From Notamacropus eugenii (lineage: Eukaryota; Chordata; Mammalia; Diprotodontia; Macropodidae), in the NCBI RefSeq assembly GCF_028372415.1, contig NC_092872.1, forward strand, positions 393,813,853 to 393,877,852: DNA of 64,000 nt. Reading direction: 5' to 3'. Below the pieces are notes generated by a model that saw only the letters and a program-made list of their open reading frames with translations, was not told where the DNA came from and did not search any database. Position 1 is the first letter of the stretch; every line of letters begins with the position of its first letter. The position numbers and the translations under genes were made by a program. This document shows, one piece after another, positions 34,690 through 46,460 of this stretch.

Positions 34690-34925
34690 AATTAACAATA
34701 AGTAAAAATTGCTAAATGTCTACTCTAGGCTGTGCTTAGGCACTGAGGACACAAAGAAAATAGTGAAATAGTTCCTACCCTCAATGAATTTACATTAAAA
34801 GGGAAAATTGAGATTCAATTACTACCTTGCACAAATACCAGCTGTGTGATCAAGGGCAACTCAGTTAACTTCTCAGAGATTCCAGAAAACTCTCTAGGAT
34901 AACTTGCAGATGAGGCGTTAGTCTG
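34690..34925. mobile_element. L2 tail (minus) next to a MIR (plus)
   Basis: 34690-34800 is a reversed L2-type tail (GCTTAGGCACTGAGGACACA). 34805-34925 is a forward MIR (ACCAGCTGTGTGATCAAGGG). Confidence 0.55.
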
Positions 34926-34929
34926 CATA

Positions 34930-36085
34930 CATGGAGGGAGTTTTCATGCTGAAGACCATCCTACAAATGAATAATAACTTTGTAGAAAACAGGAAAAATC
35001 TAGTTTTCTAAAGATGAGGTTGCTGAATATCTTAAATTAAATGACTACTTCATTTTTAAATAGGATTTGCTGAGTTGCCCTTGTTTTTGCTCTATGGTAC
35101 TAGGACACTAAGTGGTCATAAATGCCCCTTTTGATGTTCCTTTTAATAAAGCTTTAATAAGTGTAAAATGTTGCATTGTCACTAGATTCAGCCATTAGGT
35201 AATTCACAAGGTGAATCTGTATGGCCTCAATGGAGTTTGCGTTGAATGTAAGGAATTTGGAAGAAATATCTAATGTCAAACATCAGAATATTTGTTTACC
35301 TATTGGTCTATGCTATGACCTAGTTGTGTGCAAACTGTTTATAACCTCTGTTTTACACAGTTCCATCCAAGCTAGTCTGTAGCAGTTAGAACCTAGAGAG
35401 AAAACAAACTCTGGAGCCCAATATTACAACTTTTTCCAATCCTTTTAAATCTTACCTCATTAGGGGGGCAGGGTAAGGATTGTATAATGGGCCCGGATCT
35501 GTCGATATTTTGTATTTCTTATGCATTAAAACCTTCAGATATTGTTCTCTTAGCGGCTCCATATACCAGAGAAGGGAGAAGAGGCAAATACTAAACAGGT
35601 GTTCTTGACTTGAAAAACAGCAATTTAAACCAACTCACAGGGGGAGGGGGGAGGCTGGGAAATTTCAGATTCCTAAGTTGTCATCAGGAGACAAATCTGG
35701 GTTATGCACTTGCCTCTCATAAACAGACTTTCTCTTCTATAAATTTCTGCTGGGCCACGAGGCACCTGATTTCTCTGGAGGCAGAAGTGCTTCCTAGAGC
35801 AATCATGCTGAACAGAGATAGTGTATATTTTCCCAACCTCCTTCCAAATGCACAAATATTAACTAGAGTAGACTCTGCTGAGCTGCTAATGTGCAATTCC
35901 AGCTTCCTCTAGCAAGGAGAAAAATATCTGTGCCAAATGTTTGCCTTTATTTATGTGGAAATTGTTGAATTTGGAGCTACCAAAACTTAGGTTACATTTT
36001 TCAGTACTAACCATGATCAGTTAAGATTATAATGTGCATTATAAAATTATATTTATATTATACATATGCTTATGACATAGAATTG
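34930..36085. other. Unassigned DNA
   Basis: About 1.15 kb without recognisable repeats. A 100-codon frame at 35610-35912 (CTG or similar start) has no known motif and no coding-like context; probably chance. Confidence 0.4.
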
Positions 36086-36089
36086 CATC

Positions 36090-36245
36090 ACGTCATCATT
36101 TGTGTTTGTGACATCCTTCTAGACCATAAGGTTCATGAGAGGGGGGGACTATGTCTTATCTAAACCTGATATTTTTTCCAAAATGAATAATAATGCTTTG
36201 CACATGATTGGAGTTTACTAAATCTTTATTGAATGAATGTATGCA
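36090..36245 (+). mobile_element. L2 LINE 3' end
   Basis: CTAGACCATAAGGTTCATGA, AGGGGGGGACTATGTCTTAT, ending CTTTATTGAATGAATG. Confidence 0.7.
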
Positions 36246-36589
36246 TGATGAAGAGTTACAATTCATACCCACAGAGGAATTTTGGTAAAGCACAGTCCTC
36301 TGCATGGTTGATTTTGAATCAAGCAGCTGTCTGAGTAAAGAGAAAATTAGTTACAGAGTGACAAACTGACTCTAATTTCAAATGACTGGTAGGGATTTGA
36401 GGAGAGAGGTGTGTTTTCTTCTCAGTGCTATTTGTTTGAGAGAGCATTCCAACATAATCAATGACATTTGCTTATGTAAACTCCTTTTAACTGCCCTAGG
36501 AATGATGACATTCTTAGGAGTGATGTATTATCTTCCTATAAAAATGTAAGTTTAATAAATTTAATTTATAAATTTACTAAAGTTTAACT
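36246..36589. other. Unassigned DNA
   Basis: No gene or repeat recognised. Confidence 0.4.
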
Positions 36590-37338
36590 TTACTGCGTTT
36601 CTTAAGACGTAAATTTCTCTTTCATGTTTACCTTTTTATGCTTAAATTTTGTCTTTGAGAGTCAGATTTTCTATTTAGCTTTTGTTTTTTCTTCAAGAAT
36701 GCTTGAAAATCCTGTTTCACTAAATGATCATTTTTTCCCTCGGAAGTATTATACTCAGTTTTTCTGGGTTGGTTATTTTAGCTCCCTTTGCTTTCTAGAA
36801 TATCTTTTAATGTAGAAGCTGGCAAGTCTTGTGTGATCCTGACTGTGGCTTTAGAATATATGAATTGTTTCTTTCTGAATGCTTACAAAATTTTCTCCTT
36901 GACCTGGGGGCTCTGAAATTAGACTACAATATTCCTGGGAGTTTTCATTTCGGGATCTGTTTCAGGAAGGGACCTTTCAGTTTCTAGTTTACCCTCTAGA
37001 GCTAACATATTGGTGTAGTTTTCCTTATAATTTCTTGAAATGTGACCTCTGAAATCTTTTTTTTTTTTTGATCATGGTTTTCTGGTAGTCCAATAATTCT
37101 TAAATTATCCCCCCCCCCCAATCTGTTTTCTAGGTGAGTTGTTTTTCTGATGTTTTACATTATTTTCTTTTTTTCTCTTTCTTTTGACTTTGCCTTATTG
37201 CTACTTGAGATCTTGGGGAGACATTAGTTTCCATTTAGCCAATTCTAAGTTTATGGAACACTTTGCTTCAGTGAAATTTTGTACTTCTTTTACCATTTGG
37301 ATATTATTTTCATCATTATTTTTTGTGTCTCTTTTACC
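36590..37338 (-). mobile_element. L1/HAL1 ORF1 fragment
   Basis: Homologous to 44300-44960 and 48860-49500 on the same strand (TCACTAAATGATCATTTTTT, CTCCTTGACCTGGGGGCTCT, CTACAATATTCCTGGGAGTT), that is, the C-terminal half of ORF1 and the start of the 3' UTR. It lacks a 5' end and stops where the Mar1 SINE begins. Confidence 0.7.
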
Positions 37339-37344
37339 AAGCTG

Positions 37345-37645
37345 TATTGGGGGCAGTTACATGGTGCAGTGGATAGAGCACCAGTACAGGAGTCAGGAGT
37401 ACCTGAGTTCAAATCTCACCTCAGACACTTGACACTCCGTAGCTATGTGACTTTGGGCAAGTCACTTAACCCCATTTCCCTCATCCTGGGTCATCTCCAG
37501 TCATCCTGATGAATATCTGGTCACTGGATTCAGATGGCTCTGGAGGAGAAGTGAGGCTGGTGACCTTGCACAGCCCTCCCTCACTCAAAACAAAGTCAAG
37601 TGCAAGTCATGTCATTATTTCTCTAATGGCATGGTCTTCTTTGGC
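37345..37645 (+). mobile_element. Mar1-type SINE, full length
   Basis: tRNA-derived head GGGGGCAGTTACATGGTGCA, GTGGATAGAGCACC; CORE-like middle GTGACTTTGGGCAAGTCACT; and the RTE-shared tail CTTGCACAGCCCTCCCTCAC, AAGTGCAAGTCATGTCATTA, ending at TCTTCTTTGGCAGC. Marsupial-restricted family mobilised by RTE. Confidence 0.85.
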
Positions 37646-37654
37646 AGCACATTA

Positions 37655-37785
37655 CCTTAAATATAGAGAGCAACATGTCATGGAAAGAATAGTGGATTTA
37701 GAGCAGAAGTCTTTTGGCCTCAATTTCCTCATCTGTAATAAATTATCTCTAAGATATCTTCTAGTTCTACATACTAAAGTTCTTT
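37655..37785 (+). mobile_element. MIR SINE
   Basis: TTTTGGCCTCAATTTCCTCA, TCTGTAATAAATTATCTC, AGATATCTTCTAGTTCTAC. Confidence 0.6.
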
Positions 37786-37789
37786 AACT

Positions 37790-38450
37790 GGTGTATTTCC
37801 TTTCCTTGTTTATCAGTGCTTGTGCAAGTCACTTAAATTCTTTCAGCCTGTTTCCTCATCTAGAATATGAGAGATTATACTATATGATCTCTAAGTTTCC
37901 TTGCAGCTGTGCTTCCAATGACCTTTTCATTGTCCTTGTTGTGTTTCCAAAATCTAAATATCCTGTCATAAGGTTCTTTTTCTAAGTTTCTGGGATCACC
38001 TCTCTGTATAGTTATAAATGCTTAGTTCCGAAGCAAACGCAACTGAATGTTGCCATGTCAACAGTAGCATCCATAATAAATGGAGAAGGTGAGCTGGAGA
38101 AAAAAATGTGCTTTTCAGAAAAAAATATATTGGTGTGAATCAGAAACCATCTTGGCAGAGAAAAGAAAACTCAAGGGAGCTTGTTTGCTGTATTCATGTT
38201 GTGGGTAATTAATTATGTCAGATAAAACATCCACCTACCAACAGGTAGGCGGTTGCCAGTCCCCACATTCCCAAACCCCTTTTTTGATTCCTCAGCCAGA
38301 ATTTGACATACCCAGTGGGAGAGGTTTGACACCTGCCAGAGAGATCAGAAGAATTCCTATTTCAGGCAGGGCTGAGTTGAAGCTATTTAAGGTCGAATTC
38401 TCAGGGTGAACTCCACACCCAGCTGAGCTGGTGTCATTGCTACATGAGCC
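37790..38450. other. Mostly unassigned DNA
   Basis: 37790-37930 looks like another degenerate MIR piece. 38000-38440 is unassigned and of ordinary complexity. Confidence 0.4.
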
Positions 38451-38607
38451 TGCACAACTTTGCTCATCACATCATGCCTCAATTTGCCCATCTCTGAAAT
38501 GAATGTAATGATGATGATTGGTATATTGGTTTCTTGAAAGACATAATATTAAAAGACAACCATTGGTACCAGAATGCTTATAAAAAGAGCTTCCAGAGAT
38601 GCTTTGA

Positions 38608-38627
38608 TGTGTGTGTGTATGTGTGTG

Positions 38628-38661
<34 letters not shown>

Positions 38662-38666
38662 TGTGT
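38608..38666. repeat. (GT)n microsatellite
   Basis: Imperfect GTGTGTAT and GT repeat. Confidence 0.9.
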
Positions 38667-38784
38667 TGGAGGGGCAGGGCCAAAGAGAATGACCCATTAT
38701 CACTCTAGCTTTTGCATCCTTCAGGCCTTTTAGTATCTTTCTACAAGTTTTTTTCCCCTAGAAATGGCTTAAATTTCTGAACCA

Positions 38785-39065
38785 GACATCTCAACTTATC
38801 TTTAAATTTTTTATTGATTTATTTTAGCATATTTTTATTTTGAGTTTCAAATGCTCTTTTTCCCTCTAATTAACCTCTCCCCACCCACAATATGATACCC
38901 ATTGTATATGTGAATTCATGGAAAATATGTTTCTATATTAGCCATGTTGTAAAAAAAGCAAGAAAAGTAAAAAAAATGAAAAACCATATGCTTCAATCTG
39001 TACCTGAATTCATCAGTTCTGTCTTTGGAGATAGATAGCATTCTTCATCATGCGACCTTCATCTC
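38785..39065 (-). mobile_element. L1/HAL1 3' UTR fragment
   Basis: TTAGCCATGTTGTAAAAAAA, CAATCTGTACCTGAATTCAT, GATAGCATTCTTCATCATG; homologous to 13.7 and 27.7 kb. Confidence 0.65.
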
Positions 39066-39179
39066 AACACATCTTAAGCCACATTTACACCTTAGACCTT
39101 CCTCTAAAGGAGTATCTCTAGAATAGTAGATTCTTCTCATTTATTCATCAGCTAAGTTTACAACTCATCAAAAGAGCTT

Positions 39180-39930
39180 ATATGGATGAATGAAAAAAAA
39201 AGGAAGGCTGAAAAAGTGTTATCAAGCTCTTAAGTACAAACCTCTGGAGTTCCAAATAAAAAAATAGTACAGCCTCTGTTCTCAAGGAGCTTACATTCTA
39301 ATAGAGAGAGGTAACATGTAAAATAGAGTTTAGTTGCAAATCAGATAGAAAGGCCCAGTTGTTAGGATTCAAAGTCAAAGCAGATGGTACTTCATCTTCA
39401 TTAGCATCATTTTATTGATAAAAATCATATCTACATCTTATTTGGAAAAATTTGTAGGTTCCAAGAACTTTGGTGGTGGGCATTTCCTTTTCTGAGTCTT
39501 CAGTATCTGGGGATGGAAAAGAGGAACATACATACAGAGATGGTTGGCAGGTTAAATTTCTACATGGGTTAGTCCTCTGGTTTATGTCCAAGCTTGTACT
39601 AGAGAGTTATTTAAGTGTTTGTTTCTGTCCTTGTCTCTGTCTTTTTCTGATTCTATGTCTCTATGTCTCCGTGTCTCTCACTTCTTGCTGAAAAAAGGTC
39701 TCCATTTTTTGAAGAGTCAGTTGCTTTCATTATTCAAAAATAGTGACTCCTTAAGTTTTAAGTGATCTCACTGTGGAGAATTTCAAAATATGATACTAAT
39801 TTATTTTACTGAAATAGAATAATAACATTTAAGGAGTTTGATTGTTCATATAACATGTATTCATTCAGCCAACACTTATTAAATGTTTACTAGGAAGTCC
39901 CCTAGTAGGAAATATGTAAATGTGTGTGTC
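39180..39930 (-). mobile_element. Two L2-type LINE tails
   Basis: 39240-39330 (CTCAAGGAGCTTACATTCTA) and 39840-39930 (CAACACTTATTAAATGTTTA) are reversed L2 3' ends, with unassigned sequence between. Confidence 0.55.
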
Positions 39931-40391
39931 CCAGTTCTGTGAACTATGACCTAATGTCTAGACAAAATAAAAGAGAAGGTAGTAGAATTCTGGAAGATGT
40001 GAACGTCAAGTGAAGAGAAGGCTAGAAATGAAAGAAATGATACTAGTATATCCACTAGCAGTGTGAAGATAGACACAATACTGAAAATAAAAGCACAATG
40101 CTAGGTGGCTACTAATTTTTAGTAGAAGTAGAACTCATGGTGAATGAAAAAGTGATGAGCACCAGGCATTCTTTCCATTCACAAAGTTTTTGATTTCAAT
40201 CTTCTGGGACATCATTTCCAGGGAAATTCATTTCTGACTTTATACTAGAAATCATTAGCAAAATAGGATTTATTTTGTAAAAAAATGTTTTACAGATGTA
40301 AGATTATACTTGTAATCTTATTTGCTTGTCTTCTAATTTGATTGGAGAAAAGAAAATAATACAAATGTGAATCACTTTGGGAATTGTAAAA
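39931..40391. other. Unassigned DNA
   Basis: No gene or repeat recognised. Confidence 0.4.
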
Positions 40392-40915
40392 ACTGGATGT
40401 CCATCAATTGAGTAATGACCAAGCAAGTGTGTGAATATGATAGAATACTATTGTGCAAATGCTGAGAAGGGTGGTTTCCGAAAAAAGTTGGGAAGACTTA
40501 TATGAACTGATGTAAAAGTGAATAGAATAAGGTGAAAAATCTATGGAGCAAAAGTAATATTGTAAAGATAATCGACTGTGAAAGACTTAGCACGCTGATC
40601 TATACAGTGATACATCACAACTCCGAAGGACTCGTAATGTTAACTGTTATCCATCCCCAGATAGAGAACTGATGGATTCAGAGTGCAGATTGAAATATAT
40701 TATTTTTCTTTATATTCTTTTCTTATTTTTTTGAACATGGCTAATGAAAAAATAGGTTGTGAATGTCTGCATATGTATATTATATCATAAGTATCATATT
40801 TCTTGCTTTCTCAGTGAATGTGGGAGGGGCTAGAGGGAGAGAGAGAATTTGAAATTAAACTAAAATAGAAATATTTTAAAAGTTTCAGAAAGGAGAGAAA
40901 ATGATAAAAACTGAC
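40392..40915 (+). mobile_element. L1 3' UTR, forward
   Basis: TGGATGTCCATCAATTGAGT, TTATATGAACTGATGTAAAA, TACAGTGATACATCACAACT, GAGAGAGAATTTGAAATTAA: the marsupial L1 3' UTR seen in reverse elsewhere. 5'-truncated. Confidence 0.75.
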
Positions 40916-41525
40916 ATTGTTGATGTGGCCATCACCAGGTATGGCATGTTTAAGACACTTAGAGTTGCCAACTCTCAAAAAAAGTCTTTTACAGTCTAAA
41001 TTTCAAAGTCCTATTGACAGTTTATTTTTCCACCAGCATAAACGTGTGTCTCAGCATTCTTGACAAAACAGAATTCCTAGAGGCCTTCTAGACTGTTGGC
41101 TGTATTGACTTCTGGTCACTTGGTGACTGCAGCCCCAGCATAAAGAGCTGCTCTCAGGATGATTAGTATTCCTTTATGCATCTGAAGTAGTGCATGAGCT
41201 TCTCTAATACTGAACTATTAATCTCTGATACCCACTTTGTCCAATCTAGTGTGTTTGGGGACCACTTTTAGAGTTGCAAGCTTTGGTGGATGAACACTGG
41301 CAAACTGTGTCAAAGGATCAACTGATTCTGAGGCTGAAAGCTTCATTAATACTTCAATTTTCCCATTTATTTCTGGGAGAGTTTGATGGGTGGCATTTAC
41401 CAAGGAAAGAATTATTCACAAAACCCTTTGCTGGTAAATAGCTATTTATTAAAATTGCCAAATCTTAAATGCCAACACTCAGGAGCTAGAGGTGATTTAA
41501 ATTATTTTCAATGGGAGAAAAAACT
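40916..41525. other. Unassigned DNA
   Basis: No gene or repeat recognised; AAAGTTTCAG marks the end of the L1 tail. Confidence 0.4.
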
Positions 41526-41529
41526 CTGA

Positions 41530-41735
41530 AACTGTTCTGTGATTTAATTGGCACAGGGAGTTCCTTATACCAAGAGGGAGCAGTTTTCTCTATCTGTATA
41601 ATTTAGCACTTGGCCCTGTGTAGCTTTAGAGAGTTGCCTTGGGGCACTTAGATGTTAAACTTCTTGTCTGGGTGTGTCTGAAATGGGACTAGAACCCAGG
41701 TCTTTCTGATTCTCAGATTAGCTGTCTATTGTTTA
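41530..41735 (-). mobile_element. WSINE1-like CORE-SINE
   Basis: Reverse copy: CACAGGGAGTTCCTTATACC, TTTAGAGAGTTGCCTTGGGG, TAGAACCCAGGTCTTTCTGA. The subfamily differs from the 11.4 kb SINE and matches the one at 61.5 kb. Confidence 0.65.
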
Positions 41736-42331
41736 CAAAAGATTCCTGCTTGTCCCCTCCCCCCCATCTGAATCTCTTACTTCCGACTCATTGACTGAAG
41801 TATCATAAATTCATGTGATGGAACCAACATCTTTGTTGCCGCCTAGATTCACAACCTCAGGGCCATACACCACCCTTTATTCTTCTTCACCCCCTGTATC
41901 CAGTCTACTACCATATATTGCCAATAGTACATCGACAGTATCTTTTGTATCTGTCCCTTCTATATTATTTAGACAGTAAATGCCCCCATTTAAGTTCTAC
42001 TCACCTCTCACTTGGATTGTTACAACAGCCTGCAATTCGTCTTCTTGTCTTAAGTCTTCTCCGGTCCTCTTCCATATAACCACTAATATGTCATCATTGA
42101 ATCACACATACAATCCTATCATTCCTCTACTTGTGGTTCCCTATTGTCTCTTGTATAAAATATAAACTCCCTTGTTTTACATCTAAAGTTCTTCACAATC
42201 CAGATCATCTACCTTTCCAAATTGCTTTCACATAACTTCCCTTCATGCACTTTACATTTCAGGCAAAGCAGTCTACTTGAAGTTTGTGAAAATCCATTTG
42301 CCATTTCTACGATTGAGTCCCTGTCTCTTTT

Positions 42332-43382
42332 TTTTTTTCCCTGCCCAATCACTTTTATTTTCACATTTGCTATTCTTTTTTTTATTTTATTTTTCATTTT
42401 TAACACAGTTCATATCACATAAAACAATTCCAACTTTTGGTCAGGTGATACTTCTTTTAAAGCATTTACAATATAGACCACAAGCAAATTTTTTTTTTAA
42501 CATTAAGCAACCGAGACACAAATAATAATTATGTATGCTAACTTCATAAGTCCTTGACCTAATTGTCTCCACACTATTACTAAAAATTAAAGGACCCTAG
42601 CTTGTTGTTGTTGGTCTAAAGTCCTAAGCCTAATAGTTTAATTTTAGACTTGACCTTGGATGTTCCCCTACCAACAATCTATAATTTAATAGATCTGATA
42701 TTAAGCTTACAAACCTTTTGACTATAGGAAATTGCCACTAAGAGTAGGGACACTGCAGGGAAACAATATCTCCCCAACTTCATGTCATTTCCAGGTAGAA
42801 GTAGATTGTCAGCTTGCATTCAGTCAGGCTTAAAATCTGTCAGGTGTCAGTGGGGAAATTGAGTCAGGAGAATCCTACCTCAGCCCAGGCTAAACAGCTG
42901 CTCTCCCACCCTTCCCATGAGATCACCGTTTGCAATTCATACCAGCATCTTACAGGCTTACTAGCATCATGGATTGCAGGCTCAGACTGCCTTTCTTGTT
43001 ATCCATAGCTGGAGTTACACTCAGAAGGACAGTCAATTAATAGTCCCATAGCATCTTAAAATAACAAATTCCAATATCCAGGTTTCAGATATGACTATAA
43101 TTTCATATTGGCTAAGGAACATCTTTTGAGGCAAGTCTTAAGTGGCTTGCATGCCTTTCTATACATGTTCTAGTTCTTGATTAAATAATAATCATAAAAT
43201 CAAATTTACCATTAAAACCTTAACTTTTCTATCAATGCCAAATTTTACCCAGGGTTACCTGTCTCCAGGAAACTTAGACTAAAATTCATTTCCCCAAACT
43301 AAAGATGTCTATGGTTTAGTCTCAGTAATTAATTCAGTCAATTGTTTTAATACTAATTGCTTTTACATCGCTTTGCAACATG
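42332..43382 (-). other. Extra 3' segment of HAL1 copy 1 (possible 3' transduction)
   Basis: Copies 1 and 2 align up to 43383 and 47931 (CAATTTTTCTC...). Beyond that copy 2 ends after about 58 bp, while copy 1 runs on for about 1.05 kb of unrelated sequence before its A tail. Near the end the element strand has several AATAAA motifs (about 42355-42400). No repeat family recognised here. Confidence 0.5.
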
Positions 43383-44166
43383 TCCAATTTTTCTCCCCAT
43401 CTCTCCCTACCCCCTAATACCTTGCATTCTGATTACCCCTTCCCTCAGTGAGCCCTCCCTTCTGTCACACCCCACCCTTGCCTTATCCCTGTCTTCTCTC
43501 TTTTCTTGTAGGGCAAGATAAAGTTCAGTACCCCATTACCTGTGTTTCTTATTTTCCAGTTATATGCAATAATAATTCTCAACACTCATTTCTAATACTT
43601 TGAATTCCAACTTCTTTCCTTCCCTCCCTCCTGCCCTCCCCATCCCCAATGAGAGGGCAAGCAATGCAATACACACTAAATATGTGTTGCTTTGTAAAAG
43701 ATTTCCATAATAATCATATTCTGTAATACTAACTATATTGCCCTGTATCCTACTCTTTCTACCCTTATTTTTTTATCCCCTCATTTGATCTTGTCCCTTG
43801 ACAAAAGTGTCTATTTCTAGTTACTCTCTTCTCCCATTTTCCCTCCCTTCTATCATTCCCTTCACCCCACTTGTCCCTTCTCCCCTACTTTCCTGTAGTG
43901 TAAGATGGATTTTTCATCCAAATTTAGTGAGCATGTTATTCCCTCCTTAAGCCATACGTGGAGAGAAAAGCTTCACTTTTCCCCTCTCCCTTTCTCCCTT
44001 TTCTCCACCATTGAACAAGATTTTTCTTTATCTCTTTTATGAGTTGTAGGCTGTTCCATTCCATTTCTCCCTTTCTCCTCCAAGTATTTTCCTCCCTCGC
44101 TCCTTAATTTAATTTTATTTGTTTATGGATATCATCTCTTCTGATTCAACTCAACCTGTACTCTCT

Positions 44167-44167
<1 letters not shown>

Positions 44168-44222
<55 letters not shown>
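44168..44222. repeat. (GT)n inside HAL1 copy 1
   Basis: About 55 bp of GT directly 3' of ORF1 on the element strand; same position as 48719-48768 in copy 2. Confidence 0.95.
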
Positions 44223-44224
<2 letters not shown>

Positions 44225-44349
44225 AATCCCTCCACCTACCCAAATACTGAGAAAAGTTTCAAGAGTTATAAATATTTTCTTTCCATGTAGGAATGTAAAC
44301 AGTTCAGCTTTAGAAAGTCCTTTATGATTTCTCTTTCCTGTTTACCTTT

Positions 44350-45374
44350 TCATGCTTCTCTTGATTCTTGTGTTTGGAAGTCAAATTTTCTCTTCAGTTA
44401 TGGTATTTTCACCAGGAATGCTTGAAAGTCCTCTATATCATTGAATGACCATTTTTTCCCCTTAAAGTATTTTACTCAGTTTTTCTGGGTAGGTGATTCT
44501 TGGTTTTAATCCCAGTTCCTTTGACTTCTGGAATATCCTATTCCAAGCCCTTCAATCCCTTAATGTTGAAGCTGCCAGATCCTGTGTTATCCTGTTTGTA
44601 GTTCCACAATACTAGAATTGTTTCTTTCTAGCTGCTTGCAGTATTTTCTCCTTGATCTGGGAACTCTGAAATTTGGCCACAATATTTCTAGGAGTTTCTC
44701 TTTCCAGGTCTCTTTCAGGAGGTGATCAGTGGATTCTTTCAATATTTATTTTGCCCTCTGGTTCTAGAATGTCAGGACAGTTTTCCTTTATAATTTCATG
44801 GAGATAATATCTAGGCTCTTTTTTTGATCATGGCTTTCAGGTAGTCCCATAATTTTAAAGTTGTCTCTCCTGTATCTATTTTCCAGGTCAGTTGTTTTTC
44901 CAATGAGATGCTTCACATTGTCTTCTATTTTTTCAAACTTTTGGTTTTGTTTTTAACTGCTTGGTTTATCTCATAGTCATTCATTTCCCTGAACTCAATT
45001 CTCTCTTTCAGGAATTATTTTGTTCAGTGAGCTTTTGAAACTTCCCTTCCATTTGACTAATTCTCCTTCTTAAAGCCTCCTTCTCCTCATTGGTTTTTTG
45101 GACCTCTTTTTCCAATTGAGTTAGCCTCTTTATTAAGGTGTTATTTTCCTCAGCATGTTTTTGGTTTTTGTTTAGCAAGCTGGTAACTTGCTGTTCAAGC
45201 TCTTCTGTTTCATGAGCCCAATTTAAGTTCCTTTTGGAGGCCCTGGAGGCAGGGGCCTTGACTTCCTGTGATAGTGTGCCTTGTTCTTCCTTATCTGAAA
45301 GGATGGGAGGAGACATCTGTTCACCAAGAAAGTAACCTTTTATGGTCTTATTTTTTTTTCCCTTTTTTGGACAT
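44350..45374 (-). pseudogene. ORF1 relic of HAL1 copy 1
   Basis: ATG at 45374; stop at 44350 gives about 340 codons, normal for L1 ORF1. Recognisable parts: YFLGEQ near the start; a coiled coil (45316-45008) with MSPPILSDKEEQ...LEQQVTSLLNKNQK...LTQLEKEVQKTNEEKEALRR; then the ENCPDILEPEGKINIERIH block and the C-terminal KFDFQTQES-like end. An A-run soon after the start shifts frame (ATG TCC AAA AAA GGG AAA AAA AAA TAA), and a stop follows the coiled coil. Not functional. Confidence 0.8.
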
Positions 45375-46171
45375 TTTCCCAGCCAGTTACTTGACTTCTG
45401 AATCTTTTGTCAAGAGATTTGACTCAGCTGCTTGGTTCCCCTGGGCTTTAGGTGGGGGAAGGGCAGTCACTCAGGGCTGAAGTTTAGATCAACTGCTCCC
45501 TACTGACAGAGGCTTTAAGCTGAGCTGCTTGGACAAAGGACCCAGGTTTCTTCCTGGCCACCATAGCTGCTTGTAGTCTGCTGCCTCAGCCTCTTTCATG
45601 CTTGGGGCCATTGCTGGGGGAACCTCATCTCCTCTCACCCAACTGGGAAGGCCCTCCCACATTGACCCTTGGAGCTTTCTTTTTTCACTTATGGGTTGAG
45701 GTATCTGGGACCCTCCCTGCTAGGGATTCTGCCCTGGAGGCCTGTTCCAGTCCTATTTCTCCACATGCTGTGTGGCCAGGGCTGTGTTCTGCTCTGCTCA
45801 GCATCCCATGAGATAGACCTTTCTTGTCAGCCTTCCAGGTTACCTTTGGCTGGAAACTCTTTCGCTCTGTTTTTCTATGGCTTCTGCTGCTCTAGAATTT
45901 GTTGAGAGTCAGTTTTTATAGGTATTTTGTAGGATATGAGGGAAGTGCTAGAGTATATGCATCTTTCTGCTCCACCATCTTGGCTCTACCCTATCCCTGT
46001 CTCTTTTCACTGCTCCACCAGAATTTTGGGCATGCTCTCTAGCCTCACTTTTGACTCTTAGAATCCCTACTTCCCTTCAAGGCTCATCTCAGGTGCCACG
46101 TCCTAAAGGAAGACTATGTTGATTTCTCCAGCTGCTTTTACTCAAACTGAATATATACTTGTTGTATTAAA

Positions 46172-46455
46172 AAGAGTTCTTTATCTTCTTTGTTTTTTGG
46201 TAATGGACTTCTTGGAGTCTGGTGAAGTCTTTTTATCCCTTCCTAGAAGACTGCTTTTAAAATAATTGATGGAAATGCTAAATTTCAATTAGAGGCTAAG
46301 GAAAATGAAGATATAACTTTTTCCAATCCAGGTTAATATACCCTGTGCCCCCACAATAACCTGTCCATGGAACCTCCCCACAGGCCCATTCTAGGCTGTG
46401 GGGTGAGGTGGTGGTGGTGATGGTTCTATTGATCCCAAGTTAAGAACTTTTGGTT
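46172..46455. mobile_element. hAT-like DNA transposon remnant
   Basis: The left end AGAGTTCTTTATCTTC and right end GTTAAGAACTTTTGG are imperfect inverted repeats. The interior (GGAGTCTGGTGAAGTC, GACTGCTTTTAAAATAAT) resembles a common noncoding hAT family with GTTAAGAAC ends. Confidence 0.5.
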
Positions 46456-46460
46456 TACAG

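Larger units (their letters stand above)
42318..46007 (-). mobile_element. Full-length HAL1 (ORF1-only L1), copy 1, with 14 bp target duplication
   Basis: Insert 42332-45993 (3,662 bp) is flanked by TCCCTGTCTCTTTT at 42318-42331 and 45994-46007. The 5' end is intact (GGTAGAGCCAAGATGGTGGA on the minus strand near 45990), followed by a 5' UTR of about 0.6 kb, an ORF1 relic, (CA)n, a purine-rich noncoding 3' region, an extra 3' segment, and a T run (poly(A) of the minus strand) at the left edge. There is no ORF2, so L1 enzymes must have acted in trans. Duplication, tail and 5' end together make it a clean retrotransposition product. Confidence 0.85.
41790..46165 (+). mobile_element. L2 LINE split by HAL1 copy 1
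   Basis: 41790-42317 is forward L2 (CTCTCACTTGGATTGTTACA, then TACTTGTGGTTCCCTATTG). 46008-46165 resumes L2 (TTTGGGCATGCTCTCTAGCC, CTTCAAGGCTCATCTCAGGT). The break is the 14 bp duplicated HAL1 target. Confidence 0.7.

Noticed and set aside
35610-35912. 100-codon plus-strand frame in unassigned DNA
   Set aside because: No domain, no signal, and an overlapping antisense frame of similar quality; length is within chance expectation.
43600-43680. Idea that the G/A-rich 3' region of HAL1 copies is coding ORF2
   Set aside because: No long frame and no endonuclease or RT motif on the element strand between ORF1 and the A tail.
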